Below, one piece after another: positions 42,253 through 50,683 of a stretch of 64,000 bases of DNA; the first letter of the stretch is position 1, and each line of letters begins with the position of its first letter. Source of the DNA: Vibrio celticus (GTDB lineage: Bacteria; Pseudomonadota; Gammaproteobacteria; Enterobacterales; Vibrionaceae); NCBI RefSeq assembly GCF_024347335.1, contig NZ_AP025463.1, forward strand, positions 1,178,001 to 1,242,000. Reading direction: 5' to 3'. The translations under genes and the position numbers were made by a program. The notes below the pieces were generated by a model. That model made no database searches. It worked only from the letters and a program-made list of their open reading frames with translations, and was not told where the DNA came from.

Positions 42253-42297
42253 TGTCTCAAATTCAGTGAGTAACCAGATCTAAGTGGAGCCGGGAGG

Positions 42298-43092
42298 TTA
42301 TTTCGAAGGCTGTATTTGAGCGAGAACTCGCCCTTCTTTGGTTAAAGATGTCTTCAATGAGAGGTGAAGTGCAAGTGCTAAAGAACAGCTCATCATCACG
42401 AAAATTGCCAGCATGATCATCAGTTGATACTTAATCGCGATCATCGGCGAAGCACCACCTAAGATTTGTCCCGTCATCATTCCCGGCAGCGTTACTAGGC
42501 CTGTGGTTGCCATAGAGGCCATGATAGGGGACATCGCTTTCTGTATTGCATTACGTACAAAAGGCGCAGCAGCATAAGTAGGAGACGCACCTAACGCGAT
42601 TGCGGCTTCATATTCTGATTTCTGTGTTTCAAAGGCACCAAACAGGTTCTGCAATGCCACTATATTACTGCTTAAGCTATTACCCAATAACATCCCTGCG
42701 ATCGGGATAAGGTACTGCGCGTTAAAAACCGGTGTCGGTTTAATGATGAAAAAGCAGATGAACAAGACAATAGGTACACAAGTTACCGCAAGGCTAACGG
42801 CGACAGGAGCCAAAAGTAGGTTTCTTGGCAGTCTAGATTTTTCAACAATCGAGCTTGCACCGACGATAATCATCGCAAATAACCACAGCAAATTGACCCA
42901 CAAACTATTCAAAGTGAACAAGTATTCCAGGTAAAGTCCAACCAGAAATAGCTGAATAACCATACGAATTATGCTGATAGAAGCTTCTTTGCCAAGGCCG
43001 AGTTTTAACTTGTGGTTGATGGTAATAGGTAGCAAGAGAAGTGAGCTGAAGAACAATAACTGCCACCAAGATATATCAATAACGTCTTGCAT
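42298..43092 (-). CDS. fetB: FetB/YbbM-family ABC transporter permease
   Basis: FetB is the membrane half of the FetAB exporter, implicated in iron homeostasis and peroxide resistance in E. coli. The 264-residue protein has seven or so hydrophobic segments and the family signature LGASPTYAAAPFVRNAIQKAMSPIM (around 165-190) with LVTLPGMMTGQILGGASP. I start it at ATG 43092 (MQDVIDISWWQLL), with AAAGGAAA about 5 nt upstream; an ATG at 43146 would add 18 unlikely residues. No fetA-like ATPase gene is adjacent on either side, which is unusual. Confidence 0.85.
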   Translation of the reverse strand: MQDVIDISWWQLLFFSSLLLLPITINHKLKLGLGKEASISIIRMVIQLFLVGLYLEYLFTLNSLWVNLLWLFAMIIVGASSIVEKSRLPRNLLLAPVAVSLAVTCVPIVLFICFFIIKPTPVFNAQYLIPIAGMLLGNSLSSNIVALQNLFGAFETQKSEYEAAIALGASPTYAAAPFVRNAIQKAMSPIMASMATTGLVTLPGMMTGQILGGASPMIAIKYQLMIMLAIFVMMSCSLALALHLSLKTSLTKEGRVLAQIQPSK

Positions 43093-43529
43093 AATGTTTC
43101 CTTTTAAGTAGGTCCCCATCATATATGAAAGTGCCAAATGATGCATTTCAGCTTCTCAGCCGTTGCTTCAAAAGATACTCAATAATTTAACAATCAAACC
43201 ACAAAATATTGGTTGTTTGAGGCATTTTTGGCTACTACTTAGTAGGTAAAACGTTAAAATTGGTTACAATGCAGTTACACAGGTGTTGGGATTTAACATT
43301 TGTGAAATATACTTAATTCTTCACATTTGTTAATACTTTTTAATAACTTTGTTTAACTAAAAACAACTTTGGATGAGCTCAAAAAAGTATTGATTAGCAA
43401 GGGTTATAACGGGAGATTTGATTGAACCCTACTTTGAGTATGGTCTAAAATTTGTCGTTAGATACTTAAGAACTTTAGCCCCATAGAATGGGTTACTCGA
43501 AATTACTAAATACAAAATAGGCAAAATGT
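43093..43529. other. Upstream region of fetB and torE, with a direct repeat
   Basis: This divergent promoter region of about 437 bp is AT-rich and has no coding frame. Two copies of ACATTTGT occur 27 nt apart, inside TTAACATTTGTGAA (43294-43307) and TTCACATTTGTTAA (43320-43333). They also give an inverted TGTGAA/TTCACA pair. Such a repeat could bind a regulator of torECA such as TorR, but it does not match the TorR boxes I know from E. coli, so this is only a candidate. Confidence 0.45.
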
Positions 43530-43712
43530 ATGAGTGATGTTAATAAAATTGAAACTAGCGAAAAACATTCGCTGGAGTGGAAGTCTTTCCTCTTCATCGC
43601 GGTGGTTCTCTTCCCAATATTAAGTGTGGCTTTTGTAGGCGGTTACGGCTTCCTAGTTTGGGCACTGCAAGTGTTTGTATTCGGACCTCCTGGTGCTCAC
43701 GGCGGCATGTAA
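43530..43712 (+). CDS. torE: TorE/NapE-family small membrane protein
   Basis: The 60-residue product has a short polar N-terminus, one long hydrophobic stretch (about 18-53: FLFIAVVLFPILSVAFVGGY and onward) and the tail FGPPGAHGGM. That is the profile of the NapE/TorE family found before periplasmic nitrate and TMAO reductase genes. Its role is unresolved. It sits 50 nt before the pentaheme cytochrome gene, so torECA is a probable operon. TorE is preferred over NapE because the neighbours are torC and torA. Confidence 0.88.
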   Translation: MSDVNKIETSEKHSLEWKSFLFIAVVLFPILSVAFVGGYGFLVWALQVFVFGPPGAHGGM

Positions 43713-43762
43713 TGCCCTCTAGTAACAACATTTTTTAAAATCAATATTTAAGAGAGCTAAAC

Positions 43763-44944
43763 ATGAAATCATTTTTAGTTAAATTATGGCGCACAATGAC
43801 CCGCCCAGCAGTACACATCAGTCTTGGTGTACTAACTATGGGTGGCTTTATCGCCGGTGTTATTTTCTGGGGCGGTTTTAACACAGCTCTAGAGCACACA
43901 AATACAGAAGAATTCTGTGTAAGCTGTCACACCATGCGTGACAACGTATACGTAGAACTACAAGAAACGGTTCACTGGAAAAACACTTCTGGTGTACGTG
44001 CTACTTGTCCTGACTGTCACGTTCCACATGAATGGACAGCAAAAATCGCTCGTAAGATGCAAGCTTCTAAAGAAGTATTCGCTCAAGTATTTGGTGACCT
44101 AGATACGCCTGAGAAATTCGAAGCTCGTCGTATCGAACTGGCTAAACACGAATGGGATCGCTTCTCTTCGAACAAATCTCTAGAGTGTAAAAATTGCCAC
44201 AACTACGATTCAATGGATTTCGAAAACATGCGCCCAACAGCGCGTATCCAGATGAAGAACGCGGCAGAGCGTGATCAAAGCTGTGTTGACTGTCACAAAG
44301 GTATTGCTCACAACCTTCCATTAGATATGGCATCAGCGAGCGGTATTGTTGGCGAGCTAGAAAACGTAGCAAGCAGCACATCTTACGCAAATGGTTCAGA
44401 CGTGATCTCTATTCGTCACCTACCAATGTACACAGATGAAACAGCTGAAGTTGAAGCGGGTCTATTAAGCCCTGCAAGTAAAGTTGCTGTGATCGACGAA
44501 AAAGGCGACATGATCAAGATTCAAATCGACGGTTGGCGTAAAGCGAAAGGCTTCGGACGTGTAATCCAAGAAGACTTCGGTATGAATATCTCGACTGCAA
44601 TCTTGACGAAAGAAGTATCTCAAAGTGACGTAATCACTGTTGGTGAGAAGAAAGAAGATGAGCTAACCGGCCTTCCTTGGGAAGAAGTTAACCTAGCACT
44701 TTGGATGAAGAAAGAGTCTATGGTTGATAACTTCGATCCAATCTGGAACGCAGCTGGTCAAGCGTACCAATCTAACTGTTCAACGTGTCACTCACAGCCA
44801 GATGAAGCTCACTTCAGCGCTAACGGTTGGGTAGGCATGCTAGATGGTATGATTGCATTCGTTAACTTCGATACAGATACAGAAGCACTTGTTCTTAAGT
44901 ATCTACAGAAGCACTCATCAGATTTTTCTGAAGGCCATCACTAA
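43763..44944 (+). CDS. torC: Pentaheme c-type cytochrome TorC (NapC/NirT family)
   Basis: TorC is anchored in the inner membrane and passes electrons from menaquinol to periplasmic TorA. The 393-residue protein has an N-terminal anchor (about 17-38) and five CXXCH haem motifs: CVSCH (52), CPDCH (82), CKNCH (142), CVDCH (174) and a C-terminal CSTCH (339). The first four form the NapC-like tetraheme domain, and the fifth is in the TorC-specific extension. GAGAGCTAAAC precedes the ATG. torA begins 24 nt downstream. Confidence 0.95.
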   Translation: MKSFLVKLWRTMTRPAVHISLGVLTMGGFIAGVIFWGGFNTALEHTNTEEFCVSCHTMRDNVYVELQETVHWKNTSGVRATCPDCHVPHEWTAKIARKMQASKEVFAQVFGDLDTPEKFEARRIELAKHEWDRFSSNKSLECKNCHNYDSMDFENMRPTARIQMKNAAERDQSCVDCHKGIAHNLPLDMASASGIVGELENVASSTSYANGSDVISIRHLPMYTDETAEVEAGLLSPASKVAVIDEKGDMIKIQIDGWRKAKGFGRVIQEDFGMNISTAILTKEVSQSDVITVGEKKEDELTGLPWEEVNLALWMKKESMVDNFDPIWNAAGQAYQSNCSTCHSQPDEAHFSANGWVGMLDGMIAFVNFDTDTEALVLKYLQKHSSDFSEGHH

Positions 44945-44968
44945 TAAGACGTCAATTGGAGTAACACA

Positions 44969-47431
44969 ATGGCAATTACAAGAAGAAGTTTTCTGAAAGG
45001 TGTCGCGACGACAAGTGCGGCATCGGTTATCGGTCCAAGCTTATTGGCGTCGGCTTCAGCATCTGCTGCAGAAACAGACGGCGCGTGGAAAGTCTCTGGT
45101 TCTCACTGGGGTGCATTCCGAGCTCGCGTTTACGCGGGTAAAGTACAGGAAATTAAACCTCTAGAAATCGATCAGCACCCAACAGAGATGCTGAAAGGTA
45201 TTAAAGGTATTATCTACAGCCCATCACGTGTGCGTTACCCAATGGTTCGCCTAGATTGGTTGAAGAAGCATAAGTACAGCGCAGACACGCGTGGTAACAA
45301 CCGCTTTATTCGTGTGACTTGGGATGAGGCACTAGACCTTGTTTACCGCGAGCTAGAGCGCGTACAGAAAGATTACGGTCCATGGGCGCTTCACACAGGT
45401 CAAACTGGTTGGAGACAAACAGGTCAGTTCCACAGCTGTACTAACCACATGCAACGTGCAATGGCACTTCACGGTTACTCTGTGAAGAAAATCGGTGACT
45501 ACTCAACAGGTGCTGGTCAAACGATCATGCCTTACGTGCTAGGTTCTACTGAAGTTTACGCACAAGGTACATCTTGGGAACTTATCCTAGAAAACAGTGA
45601 CAACATTGTTCTTTGGGGTAACGATCCAGTTAAAAACCTTCAAGTAGGTTGGACATGTGAGACTCACGAGTCGTTCGCATACCTAGAACAGCTGAAAGAA
45701 AAAGTTGCTAAGAAAGAGATCAACGTTGTTTCTGTTGACCCTGTTAAAAACAAAACAGGTCGTTACCTAGAAAACGAGCAAATGTACATCAACCCACAAA
45801 CTGATGTGGCGTTCATGCTTGGTGTTGCTCACGTTCTTTACAACGAAGGCCTATACGACAAGAAGTTCATCGAAACTTACTGTCTAGGTTTTGAAGATTT
45901 CATCAAGTACGTTCAAGGTGAAACGAAAGACAGAGTTGAGAAGACGCCAGAATGGGCTTCTGCTATCTGTGGCGCAAGCGCGGACTCTATTCGTGACTTC
46001 GCTAAGATGCTGGTTAACGGTCGTACACAGATTCTTGTTGGTTGGAGTATCCAACGTCAAGAGCATGGTGAACAGCCTTACTGGATGTGTGCAGTTATCG
46101 CAGCAATGGTTGGCCAAATTGGTCTTCCGGGCGGTGGTATCTCTTACGGTCACCACTACTCTGGTATCGGTGTATCTTCAACTGGCTTCGCTGCTCCGGG
46201 TTCATTCCCGCTGAACATCGACCAAGGTCAATCGCCTAAGCACACTAACACTGATTACAACGGTTACAGCCGCGTAATCCCTGTTGCTCGTTGGGTAGAT
46301 AGCCTGTTAGAGCCAGGTAAGAAGATCAAAGCAAACGGCGCAACAGTGACACTGCCTGACATCAAGATGATGGTATTCAGTGGTAACAACCCGTGGCACC
46401 ACCACCAAGATCGCAACAAGATGCGTAAAGCATTCAAGAGTCTACAAACTGTAGTGGCTGTTGATTTCGCTTGGACTGCAACTTGTCGTCACTCTGATAT
46501 TGTTCTTCCAGCTTGTACTCAGTGGGAACGTAACGATATCGATGGTTACGGCGCGTACTCTGGCCGTGGTTTGATCGCAATGCACAAGCTAGTGGATCCT
46601 CTGTTCCAGTCTAAGACTGACTTCGAGATCATGTCTAGCCTAACTAAGCGTTGGGGTCGTTACGACGATTACACGCGTGGTATGGACGAAATGCAGTGGG
46701 TTAAATCTCTGTACGACGAATGTCGCGCTTCAAACGAAGGTAGCTTCGAAATGCCTGAGTTTGCTGAGTTCTGGGAGAAAGGTTTCCTAGACTTCGGCAA
46801 AGGTAAGCCATGGACTCGTCACGCTTCATTCCGTGAAGATCCAGAGATCAACGCACTAGGCACGCCTTCTGGTTTCATCGAAATCACAAGCCGTACTGTT
46901 GGCAACATGGGTTACGAGCACTGTCAAGAACACCCAATGTGGTTCGAGAAATCTGAACGTTCACACGGTGGTCCAGGCTCTGACAAGCACCCGTACTGGC
47001 TACAATCTTGTCACCCAGACAAGCGTCTTCACTCTCAGATGTGTGAATCTGAAGAGTGGCGTGCGACTTACGCGGTACAAGGCCGTGAGCCAATCTACAT
47101 CAACCCAGTAGATGCTAAGAAGAAAGGCATCAAAGATGGTGACGTAGTACGTGTGTTCAACGACCGTGGTCAACTACTAGCGGGTGCTGTTCTAATGGAT
47201 AGCTATGCTCCTGGTGTTGTTCGTATCGAAGAAGGTGCTTGGTACGGTCCGATCAACGAGAAAGTGGGCGCGCTAGATACATACGGCGATCCAAACACAC
47301 TGACTCAAGATATCGGTACGTCTGAACTTGCTCAAGCAACGTCAGCAAACACATGTTTGGTAGACTTCGAGAAGTTCCAAGGCAAACTGCCTCCAGTAAC
47401 TTCATTCGGTGGTCCAATCGAAGTTTCTTAA
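44969..47431 (+). CDS. torA: Trimethylamine-N-oxide reductase TorA (molybdoenzyme)
   Basis: TorA is the periplasmic bis-MGD molybdoenzyme that reduces TMAO to trimethylamine as terminal oxidase of anaerobic respiration; TMAO is abundant in marine animals. The 820-residue precursor has a twin-arginine signal TRRSFLKG, cut after ASASA near residue 35. The predicted Mo-ligand serine is in GDYSTGAGQ at about residue 179. There are no N-terminal Fe-S cysteines, as expected for the DMSO reductase/TorA group. The C-terminal molydopterin-dinucleotide-binding domain starts near 690. No torD chaperone gene or torTSR genes lie nearby. Confidence 0.95.
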   Translation: MAITRRSFLKGVATTSAASVIGPSLLASASASAAETDGAWKVSGSHWGAFRARVYAGKVQEIKPLEIDQHPTEMLKGIKGIIYSPSRVRYPMVRLDWLKKHKYSADTRGNNRFIRVTWDEALDLVYRELERVQKDYGPWALHTGQTGWRQTGQFHSCTNHMQRAMALHGYSVKKIGDYSTGAGQTIMPYVLGSTEVYAQGTSWELILENSDNIVLWGNDPVKNLQVGWTCETHESFAYLEQLKEKVAKKEINVVSVDPVKNKTGRYLENEQMYINPQTDVAFMLGVAHVLYNEGLYDKKFIETYCLGFEDFIKYVQGETKDRVEKTPEWASAICGASADSIRDFAKMLVNGRTQILVGWSIQRQEHGEQPYWMCAVIAAMVGQIGLPGGGISYGHHYSGIGVSSTGFAAPGSFPLNIDQGQSPKHTNTDYNGYSRVIPVARWVDSLLEPGKKIKANGATVTLPDIKMMVFSGNNPWHHHQDRNKMRKAFKSLQTVVAVDFAWTATCRHSDIVLPACTQWERNDIDGYGAYSGRGLIAMHKLVDPLFQSKTDFEIMSSLTKRWGRYDDYTRGMDEMQWVKSLYDECRASNEGSFEMPEFAEFWEKGFLDFGKGKPWTRHASFREDPEINALGTPSGFIEITSRTVGNMGYEHCQEHPMWFEKSERSHGGPGSDKHPYWLQSCHPDKRLHSQMCESEEWRATYAVQGREPIYINPVDAKKKGIKDGDVVRVFNDRGQLLAGAVLMDSYAPGVVRIEEGAWYGPINEKVGALDTYGDPNTLTQDIGTSELAQATSANTCLVDFEKFQGKLPPVTSFGGPIEVS

Positions 47432-47466
47432 GTCTTGTCTTAAGAACCAAGATTAAAGCTTGAATT

Positions 47467-47500
47467 AAAGCCCCTGTAAGCACTCTTACAGGGGCTTTTT
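47467..47500 (+). terminator. Rho-independent terminator of torECA
   Basis: A perfect 14-bp stem AAAGCCCCTGTAAG/CTTACAGGGGCTTT with a CACT loop (47467-47480 with 47485-47498) ends in Ts, about 35 nt after the torA stop. Confidence 0.92.
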
Positions 47501-47665
47501 GTATTTTTGATATCAGTGTTGGTGTTTCTAAATAAGCATTATACAGGGCTAATAGAGGGCGTTTTTGAGACAGGCTGTAACGTGCTGTTTGAGAGCAGTA
47601 GTAGAAACAGTGGTTCAGGAAGGGAAGGTCAAAAAAAACTGTGGAAAGGCTAGGCTGACGGAAAC

Positions 47666-47694
47666 AAAAAGGCCGATACAAAGTACCGACCTTA
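47666..47694 (-). terminator. Probable terminator of the leftward metal transporter gene
   Basis: On the minus strand AAGGTCGGTAC pairs with GTATCGGCCTT, with two wobble-type mismatches, around a short loop and then reads into TTTTTG (47666-47670). It lies about 30 nt past the transporter stop codon. Confidence 0.7.
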
Positions 47695-47724
47695 CAGAAG
47701 CCTATGGAGTTAACTGTGCTCAAG

Positions 47725-48939
47725 TTAGATCTCAAACATAAACCAGTATCCATAAGCACAGATTAGTGCGGGCACACTAGAGTACAAGGTCGCGACCAGC
47801 GCCGCTTTGGGAGCCATCGCAATCGCAGGGAATAGCGCGTCACCATCATTTGAGATTGCGTTACCTACCTGAGCCGAAAGTGGTAGTGCGCCTGAAAGGT
47901 ATAAGCTAGTGACCAATAATTGTGGTCCACAGCCCGGTAGCAAACCCATCAACACGCCAGCCAGGGGGAGCATGATGCCCCAGCTTGAGAATAGCGCCGC
48001 AAAATCGACATTTGCTATCACAGAACCAAATTCAAAGAAAAGAAAGGCAACCACCACCCAAGCGGTGACAAAGTTTGTATCTTGAGCGGTCTTTTGCAGT
48101 GGATGAGAGCCCACACACTTTTCGTCCTCACTCACCGCCGATTTGTAATCCTCAATTTCACGGGTCAGCCCCCACAGAAACATCGAGCTGATCAGCAAAA
48201 TTGTCCCCGCCCATTCCATCGACATTTCAGGCAAAGCGAGCAGCTCGTTCACATCGACTTGAAAAGATCCAAGTAGGGCAACGGCAGCACCAGGAACAAT
48301 CAGTACAGACCAAAGGTAACCTTGCAGGTTTATCGCTTTTTTAGAGACCGATTCTTTGTCTTGAGATTGAGCAGTGCAGCTGTTAGTGGCGTCATTTTTC
48401 TCTGTTTGTTTCGGGCGTAAGAAGTCGTCTGCATGAAATAAGTTAATGATTCGGCCTGACGCAGTGCCCACAATCACGCCCATCGCCATCATGGCTAAAC
48501 CTGTTTTAGGCTCGCTCGCTATGAGTAGGAACGCCGCGTCACCCATGGTTGAGACGAGCACCGCAACTACCGCACCAAATCCGAGTTTTCCCGAGATAAA
48601 TTGCGTGGTCACCACTATCGCACCGCCACAGCCGGGTAGCGCTCCCATGAGAGCCGCGAACACCACTTGGTTTGAACGAGATTGATGGATGAGCTTATTG
48701 AAGACGTTATCTTTGTTGATGTACAGGCTTAACCAATGGTAAATAGCCAAGGTTAAAGCAACATAACAAGACACTGCCCAAAACGCGTCTGATAAAGTAG
48801 TCACCGTCAGCTCTCGTGTAGCTGGGGCTGCAACCAATGCTGCAAGTGAGATAGGCAAAAGCAGGCGCTTAAATGACAGTGAAAACTGAGTTGTTTTCGC
48901 AGCGCTACTGCTTGGTAAAAAAGAGATTAGTCGATCCAT
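47725..48939 (-). CDS. Putative 10-TM heavy-metal transporter (DUF2899/ArsP_2-like), Fur-linked
   Basis: The 404-residue membrane protein has about ten hydrophobic segments and a clear internal duplication. Each half carries a PGCG motif followed by a similar sequence, LPGCGGAIVVTTQFISGKLG (about 100-119) and LPGCGPQLLVTSLYLSGALP (about 340-359), each followed by an NDGDA- or MGDAAF-type turn. This fits the putative heavy-metal exporter family (DUF2899/ArsP_2), often annotated as a manganese transporter. The substrate is unproven. A strong Fur box 39 nt upstream of the start ties expression to iron. Confidence 0.78.
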   Translation of the reverse strand: MDRLISFLPSSSAAKTTQFSLSFKRLLLPISLAALVAAPATRELTVTTLSDAFWAVSCYVALTLAIYHWLSLYINKDNVFNKLIHQSRSNQVVFAALMGALPGCGGAIVVTTQFISGKLGFGAVVAVLVSTMGDAAFLLIASEPKTGLAMMAMGVIVGTASGRIINLFHADDFLRPKQTEKNDATNSCTAQSQDKESVSKKAINLQGYLWSVLIVPGAAVALLGSFQVDVNELLALPEMSMEWAGTILLISSMFLWGLTREIEDYKSAVSEDEKCVGSHPLQKTAQDTNFVTAWVVVAFLFFEFGSVIANVDFAALFSSWGIMLPLAGVLMGLLPGCGPQLLVTSLYLSGALPLSAQVGNAISNDGDALFPAIAMAPKAALVATLYSSVPALICAYGYWFMFEI

Positions 48940-48977
48940 AGGTGTTACTCAAAATTAATGGCTTAAGATAAATATAC

Positions 48978-48996
48978 ACGAATGATAATAATTATC
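48978..48996. promoter_or_regulatory. Fur box upstream of the metal transporter
   Basis: The 19-mer ACGAATGATAATAATTATC matches the Fur consensus GATAATGATAATCATTATC at 15 of 19 positions, including the central GATAAT-N-ATTATC palindrome. It lies 39 nt upstream of the leftward transporter start and 145 nt before ppaC, so the transporter is the likelier target. Fe-loaded Fur would repress it. Mn-loaded Fur or a Mur-like protein could also use the site. Confidence 0.82.
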
Positions 48997-49140
48997 AATT
49001 GCATTTGTTGTTTTTTTATCTATTGTTACTATTGGCTAAACCCACGAAACATGACCAATCTAAAAAAATGAGGTAAAGTATGGCTAATAAAGAGAGGCTC
49101 TAAAGGTAGAGTCATAATTGTTAGTGTAATAGGAAGAAAC

Positions 49141-50046
49141 ATGATTTTAGTTGTTGGTCACAAAAACCCTGATAGTGACAGTATTTGTAGTGCGTTAGTT
49201 GCAACAGAGCTTCTTAAAGCTCGTGGCGAGGAAGCGACACCAATTCGCCAAGGCGAGATCAACCGCGAAACTCAACACATTCTAGAAGTCGCTGGTGCTG
49301 AAAAGCCAGAGCTTCGTACTTCTGTTGCTGGTGAGAAAATCTGGCTAGTAGACTACTCAGATCTAGCACAAGCACCAGATGATGTTGCTGATGCAGAGAT
49401 CGTAGGTATTGTCGATCACCACCGTCTAGGTGACGTGATGACAGTAAACCCAATGGAAGCTTGGATCTGGCCTGTTGGTTGTACAAACACTGTACTTTTC
49501 AACATGTTCAAGATTGAAGGTCACGCAATCTCTCAACAAATCGCTAAACTAATGATGTCTGCAATTCTTTCAGACACAGTGGGTTTCGCTTCTCCAACAT
49601 GTACTCAAAAAGACAAAGACGCCGTTGCTGAGCTTGCTGAAATCGCTGGCGTAACTGACGTTGATGCATTCATCAAAGCGCTTCTAATCGCTAAGACAAA
49701 CATCGAAGGCCTATCTGCTGCACAGCTAGTAGAAAAAGACCTTAAAGGCTACCCATTCAACGGTCGTGATGTTGTTGTTGGTCAAGTTGAACTTGCGACT
49801 CTTGAGCAAGTAGATGGCATGATCGAAGCACTAGAAGCTGATCTTGAAGAGCGTTGTGAGAAAGACGGTCTAGCGTTCGCTGCGGTAATGCTAACAGATA
49901 TCACTACTGCTCAAACTCGTCTTCTATACAAAGGTGAGTGGGCTGAGAAATTGGTTAAGCACGAGAAAGACGGCGTATTGATGATGGAAAATACACTAAG
50001 CCGTAAGAAGCAAGGCTGGCCTTGGCTACAAGGTGAGCTTGTTTAA
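49141..50046 (+). CDS. ppaC: Manganese-dependent inorganic pyrophosphatase (family II)
   Basis: PpaC hydrolyses pyrophosphate with Mn or Co and belongs to the DHH superfamily. The 301-residue product shows the metal motif GHKNPDSDS (His7, Asp11, Asp13), Asp71 in LVDYSD, the DHH motif (92-94) and the C-terminal phosphate-binding SRKKQ (about 290-294). It has no CBS regulatory insert. An AGGAAGAAAC ribosome site precedes ATG 49141. It neighbours the predicted Mn/heavy-metal transporter across a Fur-box region, but a shared role is only suggestive. Confidence 0.96.
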   Translation: MILVVGHKNPDSDSICSALVATELLKARGEEATPIRQGEINRETQHILEVAGAEKPELRTSVAGEKIWLVDYSDLAQAPDDVADAEIVGIVDHHRLGDVMTVNPMEAWIWPVGCTNTVLFNMFKIEGHAISQQIAKLMMSAILSDTVGFASPTCTQKDKDAVAELAEIAGVTDVDAFIKALLIAKTNIEGLSAAQLVEKDLKGYPFNGRDVVVGQVELATLEQVDGMIEALEADLEERCEKDGLAFAAVMLTDITTAQTRLLYKGEWAEKLVKHEKDGVLMMENTLSRKKQGWPWLQGELV

Positions 50047-50063
50047 TCAAGTCGCTTAATATT

Positions 50064-50093
50064 AAACGCCTGCTTATTTAGCAGGCGTTTTTC
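50064..50093 (+). terminator. Rho-independent terminator of ppaC
   Basis: A perfect 10-bp stem AAACGCCTGC/GCAGGCGTTT with a TTATTTA loop (50064-50073 with 50081-50090) ends in Ts, 18 nt after the stop codon. Confidence 0.9.
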
Positions 50094-50195
50094 TTTGAAG
50101 TAGACTTTCTTCTTCATCGATAATGTTTGAAGTTAAAAACACTCGGCATAAAATAGCTTTAAGAGCAAAGTTACTGACTAAAGTAGGAAATTAAG

Positions 50196-50585
50196 ATGAC
50201 TACACAGCTAGACGATAAAAAAATCGCTGAAATCAACAAGTATACGGGCGAGCAACGCCTGAAATACTGTGTGAAAGAAATCGTAGCAAACCGTGAAGTA
50301 TGGATCTTAACCGATGAACACGGTTGTGTAATGCTGAACACAGAAGATGAAGATTGTGTTCCAGTATGGCCAAACCAAGAGTTCGCAGAATCATGGGCAA
50401 CGGGTGATTGGTCTGAGTGTAAAGCTGAGTCTATTTCGTTGAATAAATGGCACAGTCGCTGGACGAACGGTCTAGAAGACGACGAACTTGCTGTTGTAGT
50501 ATTCCCGAACGAGCAAGAAGAAGGCGTTATCTTGTTCCCTGATGAGTTCGATTTCGAATTGAAAAAGCAGGCAGCTAAGCGCTAA
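50196..50585 (+). CDS. DUF2750 domain-containing protein
   Basis: The 129-residue acidic cytoplasmic protein matches the DUF2750 profile as I remember it: an N-terminal helix RLKYCVKEIVANREVWILTD (about 21-40), then VPVWPNQEFAESWATGDW (about 56-73), SLNKWHSRWTNGLEDDE and VVFPNEQEEGVILFPDEF. Trp-rich loops suggest a binding role; no catalytic motif is apparent and the function is unknown. AGTAGGAAATTAAG precedes the ATG. It is a single gene followed by a hairpin terminator. Confidence 0.83.
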   Translation: MTTQLDDKKIAEINKYTGEQRLKYCVKEIVANREVWILTDEHGCVMLNTEDEDCVPVWPNQEFAESWATGDWSECKAESISLNKWHSRWTNGLEDDELAVVVFPNEQEEGVILFPDEFDFELKKQAAKR

Positions 50586-50615
50586 TTCTTTCGTAATACA
50601 GTAACATCGTAAGTC

Positions 50616-50646
50616 AGCGCTGCCTTTCTTAGGCAGCGCTATTATT
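50616..50646 (+). terminator. Hairpin terminator after the DUF2750 gene
   Basis: A perfect 9-bp stem AGCGCTGCC/GGCAGCGCT (50616-50624 with 50632-50640) is followed by ATTATT, a weak T-tract. It may also lie at the end of the converging leftward DUF2927 transcript. Confidence 0.7.
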
Positions 50647-50683
50647 CAATTATCCCATCTAAGCTGCTTCCAACGTATATTCG

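Larger units (their letters stand above)
41944..42297. other. 354-bp intergenic region with terminator, DnaA boxes and clustered GATC
   Basis: This gap separates the 3' ends of rightward focA and leftward fetB, so no promoter for either is required. It holds a small hairpin TCAGTG/CACTGA (42005-42020), the focA terminator, and five GATC sites (42103, 42166, 42179, 42211, 42277). An inverted DnaA-box pair is at 42226-42252, and a weaker DnaA-like 9-mer (complement ATATACACA) at 42138-42146. No coding frame is seen. Confidence 0.7.

Noticed and set aside
43301..43325. CRP site from TGTGAA and TTCACA upstream of torE
   Set aside because: The half-sites are 13 bp apart rather than at the spacing needed for TGTGA-N6-TCACA.
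47253..47759. A 168-codon leftward open frame overlapping the 3' end of torA and the following gap
   Set aside because: Most of it is antisense to torA, it crosses the torA terminator and the terminator of the leftward transporter, and the sequence has no protein-like pattern or ribosome site.
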